A model generated the notes under the pieces. It did no database searches and was not told the origin of the DNA. It worked only from the letters and a program-made list of their open reading frames with translations. From CAHJXG01 sp964235485 (GTDB lineage Bacteria; Pseudomonadota; Alphaproteobacteria; Acetobacterales; Acetobacteraceae), in assembly GCA_964235485.1 (NCBI GenBank), contig CAXSAZ010000022.1, positions 1 through 64,000 on the forward strand: a stretch of DNA of 64,000 nucleotides, read 5' to 3'. Positions 7,256-14,936 of this stretch are shown one piece after another (the first letter of the stretch is position 1; each line of letters opens with the position of its first letter). The position numbers and the translations under genes were made by a program.

Positions 7256-9018
7256 CCCGGCTGCTCCCGGCCCTGCTGTTCCTCCTGGTCCTCGGCGTGC
7301 CGTTCCTACCGGGCGTGCCGAGCTTTTGGATCACGCTGGCGGACTACGCGGGGATCGCCGCCATCGTGGCCCTGGGGCTGGTGGTGCTGACGGGCTATGG
7401 CGGCATGACCTCCTTCGGGCAGGCGACGTTCATGGGATGCGGGGCTTACGTTTCCGCGCTGCTCACCACCACGGGCGCCGGGCTGTCGCCCTGGCTGGCG
7501 CTGCCGGCGGCGCTGCTGGCGAGCGGGGCGGCGGCGCTGGCGCTCGGCGCCGTCACCTTGCGGCTGTCCGGGCATTATTTGGCGCTCGCCACCATCGCCT
7601 GGGCGGTCAGCCTGTATTACCTGGCCGGCAACTTGGACGTGCTCGGGCGCAACGACGGCCTGTCCGGCATCCCGCCGCTGCGGATCGGCGGGGTGGCGCT
7701 GACCGGGAGCCGCGAGTACTTCGTCGTGGTCTGGACCGCCGTGGCGCTGGCGGTGCTGCTGACGCTCAACCTGCTGGACAGCCGGATGGGCCGGGCGATC
7801 CGGGCGCTGCGCGGGGGGGCCGCCGCGGCGGCGAGCTTCGGCGTGGACCTACCGAGGACACGCATCCTGGCTTTCACCTATGCCGCCGTGCTGGCGGGGC
7901 TGGCGGGGTGGCTGTATGCGCACATGCAGCGCAGCGTGAACCCCACCCCGTTCGGGCTGAACGCCAGCATCGAGTATCTGCTGATGGCGGTGGTGGGCGG
8001 CGCCGGGTCGGTGTGGGGCGCGCTGCTGGGGGCGGCGCTGGTGACGGCGGTGAACGACCAGTTGCAAAGCCTGCTGCCGCGGCTCTTGGGGCAGCAGGGC
8101 AACTACGAGACGGCCGTGTTCGGCGCCTTGCTGGTCCTCCTGCTGCAAACCGCGCCGGACGGGCTTTGGCCGCGGCTGCGGCGCTTGTTCCCCCCGGCCC
8201 GGCCGCGCCGCGTGGACGTGGACGCCGATCCCCTGCCCGCCCGCACCCTGCCGGCCCCGGGCACGCCCGTGCTGTCCGCCACCGGGCTGCGCAAGGCGTT
8301 CGGCGGCCTGGTCGCGGTGAACAACATGGGGCTGCACTTGGACGCGGGCGAGATCGTCGGCCTGATCGGCCCCAACGGCGCGGGCAAGAGCACGACGTTC
8401 AACCTGCTGACCGGCGTGGCGCGGCCCGGCGCCGGGCAGGTGCGGTTCATGGGCCGCGACGTGACCGGCCTCCATCCGCCCGGCGTGGCAAAGCTCGGCA
8501 TCGCGCGCAGCTTCCAGCACGTGAAGCTGGTGCCGGGCATGTCCGTGCTGGAGAACGTGGCGCTCGGCGCGCACCGGCGCGGCGTCGCCGGTCCCGTGTC
8601 CGCGATGCTGCGCCTGGATCGGGCGGAGGAAGCGCGGCTGTTCGCGGAGGCGCGGCGGCAGATCGTCCGGGTGGGCTTAAGCGAGCACGCCGACAAGCCC
8701 GGCGACAGCCTGGCGCTCGGCCAGCAGCGTTTGGTGGAGATCGCCCGCGCCCTGTGCCTCGATCCCGTCCTGCTGCTGCTGGACGAACCGGCGGCCGGGC
8801 TGCGCCATGCGGAAAAGGCCGACCTCGCCGCCCTGCTGCGCCGCCTGCGCGGGGACGGCGTGACGGTGCTGCTGGTTGAGCACGACATGGAGTTCGTGAT
8901 GCGGCTGTGCGACCGGCTCGTGGTCATGGAGTTCGGCGCCAAGCTCGCCGAGGGCGACCCCGCCGCCATCCGCGTCAACCCGGCGGTGATCGAGGCCTAT
9001 CTGGGCGCCGCCGCGTGA
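7252..9018 (+). CDS. Fused Liv-type permease and ATP-binding protein (LivM-LivG fusion)
   Basis: A 588-aa polypeptide joining two normally separate subunits. Residues 1 to about 310 are a LivM-type permease with the family signature YGGMTSFGQATFMGCGAY. A Pro/Arg linker (about 315-337) leads to a LivG-type ATPase with Walker A GPNGAGKS (about 373-380), the LivG-style signature LALGQQR, Walker B LLLLDEP and a late switch His in VEHDME. Such fusions are known in proteobacterial Liv systems. It overlaps the upstream permease by 4 nt (ATGA) and the downstream ATPase by 4 nt (GTGA), so the operon is translationally coupled. All ATPase motifs look intact. Confidence 0.88.
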   Translation: MTRLLPALLFLLVLGVPFLPGVPSFWITLADYAGIAAIVALGLVVLTGYGGMTSFGQATFMGCGAYVSALLTTTGAGLSPWLALPAALLASGAAALALGAVTLRLSGHYLALATIAWAVSLYYLAGNLDVLGRNDGLSGIPPLRIGGVALTGSREYFVVVWTAVALAVLLTLNLLDSRMGRAIRALRGGAAAAASFGVDLPRTRILAFTYAAVLAGLAGWLYAHMQRSVNPTPFGLNASIEYLLMAVVGGAGSVWGALLGAALVTAVNDQLQSLLPRLLGQQGNYETAVFGALLVLLLQTAPDGLWPRLRRLFPPARPRRVDVDADPLPARTLPAPGTPVLSATGLRKAFGGLVAVNNMGLHLDAGEIVGLIGPNGAGKSTTFNLLTGVARPGAGQVRFMGRDVTGLHPPGVAKLGIARSFQHVKLVPGMSVLENVALGAHRRGVAGPVSAMLRLDRAEEARLFAEARRQIVRVGLSEHADKPGDSLALGQQRLVEIARALCLDPVLLLLDEPAAGLRHAEKADLAALLRRLRGDGVTVLLVEHDMEFVMRLCDRLVVMEFGAKLAEGDPAAIRVNPAVIEAYLGAAA

Positions 9019-9737
9019 GCGTGCTGGAGGTCGAGGACCTGCATGTCAGCTATGGCGGCATCGGCGCGGTGCATGGGGTGTCGCTGTGCGTGGGGCCGGG
9101 GCAGATCGTCACGGTGATCGGCCCGAACGGCGCGGGCAAGACGACGCTGCTCAACGCCGTGATGGGCGTACATCCCGGCCGGGGCGGCGTGCGGTTCGGC
9201 GGGCGGGATGTCGGGCGGCTCGGCGTGGAGGGCCGGGTCCGCGCCGGCATGGGGCTGGTGCCCGAGAAGCGCGAGTTGTTCTCGACCCTGACGGTGGAGG
9301 ACAACTTACGCCTGGGCGGCTTCCGGCACCGCTGGGCCGGGCGCGCGGCGGCGCGGGGCGCGTTGGACGAGGTGTATGCGCTGTTCCCTCGCCTCCTGGA
9401 GCGCCGCCGCCAGCACGCGGGCACGCTGAGCGGCGGGGAGCGGCAGATGCTCGCCATGGGCCGCGCGTTGATGGCCCGGCCGGACCTGCTGATGCTGGAC
9501 GAGCCGAGCCTGGGCCTGGCGCCGCTGATCGTGCGGGAGGTGTTCGGCATCATCGCCGGGCTGCGCGCCCGCGGCTGCGCCATCTTGCTGGTCGAGCAGA
9601 ACGCCCGCGCCGCGCTGCAGGTCTCCGACCATGGCTACGTGCTGGAAACCGGGCGCGTGGCGCTGGACGGGCCGAGCGCCGGGCTGGCCGGGGATGCGCG
9701 GGTGATCGAGACCTATCTCGGCATCGGGGCGGGGTGA
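9015..9737 (+). CDS. Liv-type ABC transporter ATP-binding protein, LivF family
   Basis: A 240-aa cytoplasmic ATPase that forms the second nucleotide-binding subunit of this importer. Walker A GPNGAGKTT is near residues 36-44, signature LSGGERQ near 140, Walker B LLMLDEP near 160, and the H-loop is replaced by the LivF-typical VEQN. The family phrase LSLGLAPLIV follows Walker B. The GTG start at 9015 overlaps the preceding TGA (GTGA). It closes the operon; no clear terminator follows. Its Walker A lysine is intact, unlike the LivF of the second system in this window. Confidence 0.88.
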   Translation: MSVLEVEDLHVSYGGIGAVHGVSLCVGPGQIVTVIGPNGAGKTTLLNAVMGVHPGRGGVRFGGRDVGRLGVEGRVRAGMGLVPEKRELFSTLTVEDNLRLGGFRHRWAGRAAARGALDEVYALFPRLLERRRQHAGTLSGGERQMLAMGRALMARPDLLMLDEPSLGLAPLIVREVFGIIAGLRARGCAILLVEQNARAALQVSDHGYVLETGRVALDGPSAGLAGDARVIETYLGIGAG

Positions 9738-9855
9738 GGCGGACGGCTTGGTTGGATGATCGTCAACTGCTGATGGGTTGCAGCCCGTATATGGCGGCCA
9801 TTGTTGCGCCACGTTTGTGGGCACCATGCCCCACGAACACAGTACGGCAGGTTTC

Positions 9856-10134
9856 ATGCGTAATCTTCTTCTCGCCCTCGTTTTGCTCGGCACGGCGCCC
9901 GCCCTGCCGGTCCATGCGGCACCAGCCGTGCCGTCCGCGTTGGCGGCGGTCGCGGTGCCCGACCAGGCGGCCGTGCAAACGGTGCAGTACTATGGTAACG
10001 GTCGCCGCGACTACCTCCGGCGGCAGGAGTTCCTGCGTCGGCAGGAGTTCCGGCGGCGCCAGGAACTCCGGCGCGAGCGGTTCCGCCGTCGCGACGCCGT
10101 GCGGCGCGGCTACTCCCGCCCGTATCCGTACTAG
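9856..10134 (+). CDS. Small exported Arg-rich repeat protein
   Basis: A 92-aa protein with a signal peptide (MRNLLLALVLLGTAPALPVHA, cleavage after VHA) followed by a short Ala/Val stretch and a highly basic C-terminus built from six-residue repeats of the type RRQEFx. It ends SRPYPY. I recognise no enzymatic domain; similar short basic secreted proteins are common and uncharacterised in Acetobacteraceae. The ATG at 9856 is chosen for the signal peptide; a longer frame to 9778 adds a non-hydrophobic leader. It is convergent with the lipoprotein gene that follows and overlaps its end by 4 nt. Confidence 0.6.
   Translation: MRNLLLALVLLGTAPALPVHAAPAVPSALAAVAVPDQAAVQTVQYYGNGRRDYLRRQEFLRRQEFRRRQELRRERFRRRDAVRRGYSRPYPY
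10018..10089 (+). repeat. 18-bp tandem repeat inside the small basic protein gene
   Basis: Four adjacent 18-nt units (10018-10035, 10036-10053, 10054-10071, 10072-10089), the last degenerate, encode RRQEFL, RRQEFR, RRQELR and RERFRR. The period is a multiple of 3, so unit gain or loss keeps the frame. Confidence 0.8.
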
Positions 10135-10418
10135 CCGCCGTCCTCCGGTTCCGCGCGCAGCCGAAGCCCTGGGCGGCTGCGGTCCATGCCCTGCATGATC
10201 GCCTCCACGTCGCGCTGCACCGCCGTGCGCGGCCGCGACGGCGTTGACAAGGGCCGGCGCGGGTCCCCCGACACCATCGGGCCGGCCAGCACCACGCAGG
10301 CATCCCGGTCGCCGGCGTCGCAATCCTGCTGCAGCCGACCGAGAAACCCCGGCCGCGACGGGGCGCACCCGGCCAAGACGCCCAACAGCGCCAAGCCTAT
10401 CATTCCGCGGAGCGTCAT
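10131..10418 (-). CDS. Small putative lipoprotein of unknown function
   Basis: A 95-aa protein with a lipoprotein signal: short positive start MTLR, hydrophobic GMIGLALLGVL, lipobox LAGC with the lipidated Cys near residue 18. The mature part contains two further Cys in a DCDAGDRDACVVLAG stretch and an Arg-rich tail; no domain is recognised. It lies downstream of ccmI in the same orientation, 128 nt away, so it is probably not coupled to the ccm operon. The internal ATG at 10418 is chosen because upstream codons give no signal sequence. Confidence 0.6.
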   Translation of the reverse strand: MTLRGMIGLALLGVLAGCAPSRPGFLGRLQQDCDAGDRDACVVLAGPMVSGDPRRPLSTPSRPRTAVQRDVEAIMQGMDRSRPGLRLRAEPEDGG

Positions 10419-10546
10419 GGCCGCATGGCGCTCACGATGGGCAAGCCACGGCGGCGGCGGGCACGGAGCGGAAGCATCCAGGGAACAGCGTGGGTCATAG
10501 CTCCCATGATAAAACAACCTGGCTTCCGATGGAAACAGGCGGGGCG

Positions 10547-11245
10547 TCATGGAAGCCGGCGCTCGGCGAGCCGTTGCTCCACCATCTGACGCCATGGCGC
10601 ATCCGGCGGGGCCGCGGCCAAGGCCCGGCGGTATAGGGACGCCGTGGAATCGCTGACCCCGCCCTCCGCCCGGGTGGCGGCCTCCGCGGCGCGGGCGGCG
10701 AGCACCGGATCGAAGCGCGCCTGAAGCGCAGAGCGCAGGGCGGCGGCGGCGGCGGCATCGTTGCCGCGGCTCTCCTCGATGTTGCCCAGCAGCACGAGGC
10801 CCTGGCGGGCCTGCTCGGTGCGCGGGTCCATGGCGGCCAGCCGTTCCCGCAACTGGGCGACCAGCACGTCCTCCTCGGCCGAGCGCGCTTCCCGGCTCGA
10901 CGCGCCCGGCAGGCCTGGCGAGCCGCCGACGACATACAGGCCGAGCGCCAGCACCGGCACCAGCGCCAACGCCGCGATCACCGGGGCGCGGGAGCCGGGG
11001 CGCGCCGCGTCCTCCGCCGCTTCTGCGGCGTGCAGCAGGCGGCGCTGCACTTCCAGCTTGGCGGTGGCGTGCTCCGAGGGCAGGATGCGGCCCTCGGCCA
11101 GGTCGCGGTCCAGCTCGGCCAACTGGTCACGGTGCAGCGCGATGGCCGGGTCGCGCCCGCCCCGGGTGGCGGTGCGGCGGCGCAGCACCAGGGCCAGCGG
11201 CGCCAGGGCGGCTGCCGCCAAAACGAGGATAGCCAGCCAGATCAT
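10547..11245 (-). CDS. ccmI: Cytochrome c maturation protein CcmI
   Basis: A 232-aa protein of the System I apocytochrome chaperone family. An N-terminal helix (MIWLAILVLAAAALAPLALVL) is followed by the CcmI cytoplasmic loop with HRDQLAELDRDLAEGRI and a second membrane helix near residues 90-110. The C-terminus is short and helical, with only the start of a TPR-like region, so it is shorter than the two-part CcmI of enterics. It presents apocytochrome c to the CcmF/CcmH lyase in the periplasm. ATG 11245 overlaps the ccmH stop by 4 nt, which fixes the start; the frame continues upstream without a better start. Confidence 0.85.
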   Translation of the reverse strand: MIWLAILVLAAAALAPLALVLRRRTATRGGRDPAIALHRDQLAELDRDLAEGRILPSEHATAKLEVQRRLLHAAEAAEDAARPGSRAPVIAALALVPVLALGLYVVGGSPGLPGASSREARSAEEDVLVAQLRERLAAMDPRTEQARQGLVLLGNIEESRGNDAAAAAALRSALQARFDPVLAARAAEAATRAEGGVSDSTASLYRRALAAAPPDAPWRQMVEQRLAERRLP

Positions 11246-11718
11246 GGGGGTGAAAGGTTGGGGGGCGAAGCGTTGGGAGGCGAAAGGTCGGCCAGGCGGG
11301 AGCGTTCCGCTTCCGTCAAGGGCGGGGGCACCGCCGGGGCGCGACGACGCGACAGAAGGGCAAAACCGAGGCCCGCCGCCACCGCCAGCACCGGCGACGC
11401 CCACAAAAAGGCCGTTGCGGCGTTCATCGGCGGGCGCAGGCGCACGAAATCGCCGTAGCGCGCGACGACCCACTCGGTCGCTTGTTGGTCCGCGTCGCCA
11501 GCGGCGATGCGGACACGGACGATGCGGCGCAGGTCGCGCGCCAGGTCGGCGTTGCTGTCCTCGATGCTTTCATTCTGGCAGACGAGGCAGCGGAGTTGGC
11601 GGCCGACGTTCTCCGCCCGGGCTTCCTGCGCCGGGTCGGGCAGCATCTCCGCCGGGTCGCTGATGGCGTAGGCGGCGCCGCTCCACAGCAGGGCCAGCAG
11701 GAGGACGAGCGCCTTCAT
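11242..11718 (-). CDS. ccmH: Cytochrome c maturation protein CcmH
   Basis: A 158-aa periplasm-facing thiol-disulfide protein with a signal peptide (cleavage near AYA) and the family motif LRCLVCQNES around residues 42-51, which holds the redox CXXC pair that reduces the apocytochrome haem-binding cysteines. A second membrane helix (about residues 102-124) anchors it. The C-terminus after RRRAPAV is extended by a Pro-rich stretch of short repeats (SPPNA, SPPNL, SPP) not usual for the family. It overlaps ccmI by 4 nt and lies 10 nt downstream of ccmG. Confidence 0.9.
   Translation of the reverse strand: MKALVLLLALLWSGAAYAISDPAEMLPDPAQEARAENVGRQLRCLVCQNESIEDSNADLARDLRRIVRVRIAAGDADQQATEWVVARYGDFVRLRPPMNAATAFLWASPVLAVAAGLGFALLSRRRAPAVPPPLTEAERSRLADLSPPNASPPNLSPP
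11245..11290 (-). repeat. 15-bp imperfect tandem repeat at the ccmH/ccmI junction
   Basis: Three imperfect copies of a CTTTCGCCTCCCAA-like unit, read on the minus strand, encode the SPPNA/SPPNL/SPP tail of CcmH. They end directly at the ccmI start codon and may have arisen by local slippage. Confidence 0.5.
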
Positions 11719-11728
11719 GCCCCCGCTT

Positions 11729-12280
11729 TCATGTCATGGCCCGCAGCATGGGCTGCAACTGCTCGGACACGATCTCCGGGGTCAGCGGCCCGGCCATGCG
11801 CCAGCGCACGACGCCTCCAGCGTCGATCAGGTAGCTTTCCGGCACGCCATACACGCCCCAATCGATGGCGACCTGGCCCGGGGTGTCCCGCGCGATGCGG
11901 GCATAAGGGTTGCCGTGCCGGGCGACGAAGCCGGACGCGGCGGCAACCGTGTCCTTGTAGGCGATGCCCCAGATCGGCAGGCCGGCGCGGGACAGCGCCA
12001 TCAGTTCCGGGTGCTCGATGACGCAGGGCACGCACCAGCTTGCGAAGAAGTTGATCAGCACCGGGCGGCGCAGCGCGGTGATGTCGGCGCTGCCGAAGCC
12101 TTGGCCCGGCTCCTGCGCCGGCAGGGCGAACTCCGGGACCGGGCGGCCGATGAGCTGGCTCGGCACGTCGTGCGGGTCGAACCGGCCGGCCTTCATGCGG
12201 CCCAGCACCGTCCAGAACCCGGCGCCGGCCAGCACCGCCGCGCCGAACGGCGCCAGCAGCAGGGCTTGGCGGCGGTTCAC
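11729..12280 (-). CDS. ccmG: Thiol:disulfide interchange protein CcmG/DsbE
   Basis: A 183-aa membrane-anchored thioredoxin-like protein. The N-terminal helix (APFGAAVLAGAGFWTVL) is followed by the DsbE family opening in which IGRPVPEFALPA precedes the active site FFASWCVPCVIEHPE, with the WCVPC redox pair. The cis-Pro loop is in GVYGVPESYLID. It reduces CcmH in the periplasm. GTG 12280 overlaps the ccmF stop by 4 nt (GTGA), which fixes the start; an upstream extension reads through the end of ccmF. Confidence 0.92.
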   Translation of the reverse strand: MNRRQALLLAPFGAAVLAGAGFWTVLGRMKAGRFDPHDVPSQLIGRPVPEFALPAQEPGQGFGSADITALRRPVLINFFASWCVPCVIEHPELMALSRAGLPIWGIAYKDTVAAASGFVARHGNPYARIARDTPGQVAIDWGVYGVPESYLIDAGGVVRWRMAGPLTPEIVSEQLQPMLRAMT

Positions 12281-14247
12281 GCGATTGCAGACCCGGGCGG
12301 CCGCACCGCCGCACGGGCCGGCGCGCCGACCCGCGTGCGGCGGTCCAGCAGCGACAAGCCGCCGCCGATAGCCATGACCAACGCGCCGAGCCAGATCCAA
12401 GGGGCCAGCGGGTTGTAGTTCAGGCGCATGATGGCGGCGTCGTCCCGCTCCTCCCCCAACACCACGTAAAGGTCGGCCACCCCGTTGGTGTGGATCGCGG
12501 CCTCGGTGGTGGTCATGCGCTGCACGGGGAAGGTGCGGCGCGACGGCTGCATGACCGCGACCACGCGCCCGTTGCGCTCCAGCCGCATGGTCGCGACACG
12601 CGCCTCATAGTTCGGCCCAGGCTCGTTGCGCAGGCTCTCCAACGTCCAACTGTAGCCCGCCGACTGCACGGTGTCCCCGGGGCGCATCAGCACGACCTGC
12701 TGGGTGGCGAGCGACATGCCAGCGACGCCCACAACCGTCACGCCGATGCCGGCATGGCCCAGCGCCGCGCCGAATATCGACAGCCGCAGGCCGCGCAGCC
12801 GGGCCACGCTATCCCCGAACGGCACCCGGAACAGCCGGATGCGCTCGATAACCTCGGCGAAGGACCCCAGGATCAGCCAGGCCGCGCCGCCGAACGCCAG
12901 GGCCGGCAAGCCGCGGGCCGGGCCGAGCGCCGCGACGATGCCCACGGCCAGCGCGGCGACCGCTGCCCACCACAGGCGCAGCAGCGCCGGCGCCAGTTGC
13001 GCGCGCTTCCACGCCATGGTGGGCGCCACGATCATCGCCGCGAACACCGGCACGCACATCGGCAGCACCGTCGCGTTGAAGAACGGCGCGCCCACGGAGA
13101 TCTTGGCGCCGAGCACGAAGTCGGCGAACAAGGGATACATGGTCCCGGTGATCACCACGGCCGCCATGCTGCACAGCAGGACGTTGTTCAGCACCAGCGC
13201 CCCTTCCCGGCTCAGCGGCGCGAACAGCCCGCCCGGCGCCAGCGCCGGGGCGCGAAAGGCGAACAGCAGCAGGGAGCCGCCGATCACGAGGCCCAGCAGG
13301 CCCAGGATGAACACGCCGCGCGTCGGGTCGTTGGCAAAGGCGTGCACGGAGTTGAGGATGCCCGAGCGCACCAGGAAGGTGCCGGCCAGGCTGAGCGAGA
13401 AGGTGCCGATGGCCAGCAGCACCGTCCAAACCTTCAGCGCCTCGCGCTTCTCCACCACGATGGCCGAGTGCAGCAGCGCGGTGCCGGTGAGCCACGGCAG
13501 CAGGGAAGCGTTCTCCACCGGGTCCCAGAACCAGAAGCCGCCCCAGCCGAGCACGTAGTAGGCCCACCAGGAGCCGAGCGCGATGCCGCAGGTCAGCAGG
13601 CACCAGCTCGCCAGCGTCCAGGGCCGCACCCAGCGGCCCCAAGCGGCGTCGATCCGGCCTTCCAGCAGCGCCGCCACGGCGAAAGCGAAGGGCACGGCGA
13701 AGCCGACATAGCCGGAGTAAAGGATGGGCGGATGGAAGGCGAGGCCGGGGTCCTGCAGGAGCGGGTTCATGTCCCGCCCGTCGAGCGGCGGCGGCCACAG
13801 CCGGTTGAACGGGTTGCTGGCCAGCAGCGCGAACAACAGGAACCCGGCGGAACTGCCGCCCAGCACGCCGATCACCCGTGCCCGCAACGCAGATGGCAGG
13901 CCGCGCCCGAACGCCGCCACCGCGCCGCCGCACAAGGCGAGGATCAGGCCCCAAAGCAGGATCGACCCCTCGTGATTGCCCCAAGCGCCGGTGATCTTGT
14001 AAAGCAGCGGCTTCAGCGTGTGGCTGTTCTCGGCCACGTTCAGCACGCTGAAATCGTTGGCGACGCTGCTCCACACCAGGGCGCCGAACGACGTGGCCAG
14101 CGCCAGCAACTGCCCGACCGCCAAGGCGGGGGCTGCGGCCATCAGGCGGGCGTCGTTGCGGTGCGCGCCCCAAAGCGGCAACACGGTCTGCACCAAGGCG
14201 AGCGCGCAGGCCAAGGCGAGCGCGAAGTGGCCGAGTTCGGGGATCAC
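12277..14247 (-). CDS. ccmF: Cytochrome c haem lyase subunit CcmF
   Basis: A 656-aa multispan membrane protein of the CcmF/CycK family with about 14-15 helices. The tryptophan-rich haem-handling motif is visible as GWGGFWFWDPVEN around residues 230-242, and conserved His residues lie in nearby loops. It joins haem from CcmE to apocytochrome c with CcmH and CcmI in the periplasm. Length is normal. It is 24 nt downstream of ccmE and overlaps ccmG by 4 nt. Confidence 0.95.
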   Translation of the reverse strand: MIPELGHFALALACALALVQTVLPLWGAHRNDARLMAAAPALAVGQLLALATSFGALVWSSVANDFSVLNVAENSHTLKPLLYKITGAWGNHEGSILLWGLILALCGGAVAAFGRGLPSALRARVIGVLGGSSAGFLLFALLASNPFNRLWPPPLDGRDMNPLLQDPGLAFHPPILYSGYVGFAVPFAFAVAALLEGRIDAAWGRWVRPWTLASWCLLTCGIALGSWWAYYVLGWGGFWFWDPVENASLLPWLTGTALLHSAIVVEKREALKVWTVLLAIGTFSLSLAGTFLVRSGILNSVHAFANDPTRGVFILGLLGLVIGGSLLLFAFRAPALAPGGLFAPLSREGALVLNNVLLCSMAAVVITGTMYPLFADFVLGAKISVGAPFFNATVLPMCVPVFAAMIVAPTMAWKRAQLAPALLRLWWAAVAALAVGIVAALGPARGLPALAFGGAAWLILGSFAEVIERIRLFRVPFGDSVARLRGLRLSIFGAALGHAGIGVTVVGVAGMSLATQQVVLMRPGDTVQSAGYSWTLESLRNEPGPNYEARVATMRLERNGRVVAVMQPSRRTFPVQRMTTTEAAIHTNGVADLYVVLGEERDDAAIMRLNYNPLAPWIWLGALVMAIGGGLSLLDRRTRVGAPARAAVRPPGSAIA

Positions 14248-14271
14248 GAACGAAGCTCCGCTTTGTTCATG

Positions 14272-14787
14272 CTACCCGCCCGCCTTCTGCGGCGTCAGCG
14301 CCGGCACCAAAGTGTTCCAGGTCGCGGCCGGGGGCGGCGGCCCTTGCTCGGGGTGCCATTGGCCGGTGCGCTTCAGCGCCTCCGCCACATCCTTGGGCAT
14401 ATAGGTCTCGTCATGCTTGGCCAGCACCTCCTGCGCGCGGAAGCTGCCGTCGGGTTGCAGGATGCCGAGCGTCACCGCCCCCTGCCCTTCGCGGAACAGG
14501 TCGGGCAGGATGCCGGAATAGGATACGTCCACCGCGGCCCGGCCGTCGGTGATGCGGAAGCGCGCCACCGGCTCCCCGCGCTCCTGGCCGCGGTGGATGC
14601 TGCCGGCCTCCACCAAGCCGCCGAGGCGCAGGGTGCGGCCCGGCCCGGCCGCATGGGCCGCGAGGTCGGACGGCGCCACGAAGAACACGATGTTATCGCT
14701 GAACGCGGCCAAGCCCAGCGTCGCCGCCGAGCCAAGGCCGAGGCCGCAGGCCAGCACGATCCAAAGCCTGCGCCGCTTGCGGGTCAT
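14272..14787 (-). CDS. ccmE: Periplasmic haem chaperone CcmE
   Basis: A 171-aa protein with a single N-terminal membrane anchor (WIVLACGLGLGSAATLGLAAF) and an OB-fold domain. The haem-binding signature is LAKHDETYMP at about residues 122-131, with the covalent haem-binding His near 125. It receives haem from CcmC and hands it to CcmF. The C-terminal tail after GQWHPEQ is Pro-rich. ATG 14787 overlaps the ccmD stop by 4 nt. Confidence 0.95.
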   Translation of the reverse strand: MTRKRRRLWIVLACGLGLGSAATLGLAAFSDNIVFFVAPSDLAAHAAGPGRTLRLGGLVEAGSIHRGQERGEPVARFRITDGRAAVDVSYSGILPDLFREGQGAVTLGILQPDGSFRAQEVLAKHDETYMPKDVAEALKRTGQWHPEQGPPPPAATWNTLVPALTPQKAGG

Positions 14788-14936
14788 GCCGCGCCCCCCA
14801 TGCTGGCGTTCCGGGGGTCGATCTGCGCCAGCCGCCGCCGGGCGCGGGCCAGGCGCTGCCAGGCGCCGGCCGCAAAGGCGAGCGGCACCGCCAGGCCCAA
14901 CCCGAACGACGCGGCGATGTAGGGCAAGTGGGTCAT
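14784..14936 (-). CDS. ccmD: Haem exporter small subunit CcmD
   Basis: A 50-aa protein with one membrane helix (YIAASFGLGLAVPLAFAAGAW) and a basic cytoplasmic tail RLARARRRLAQID, the expected form for CcmD, which helps release haem-loaded CcmE from CcmABC. Identity rests on size, shape and position exactly between ccmC and ccmE, with 4-nt overlaps at both ends. Confidence 0.88.
   Translation of the reverse strand: MTHLPYIAASFGLGLAVPLAFAAGAWQRLARARRRLAQIDPRNASMGGAA

Noticed and set aside
12490..14922. 810-codon frame antisense to ccmF/ccmE
   Set aside because: Low complexity, no family match, fully explained by antisense of real membrane-protein genes.
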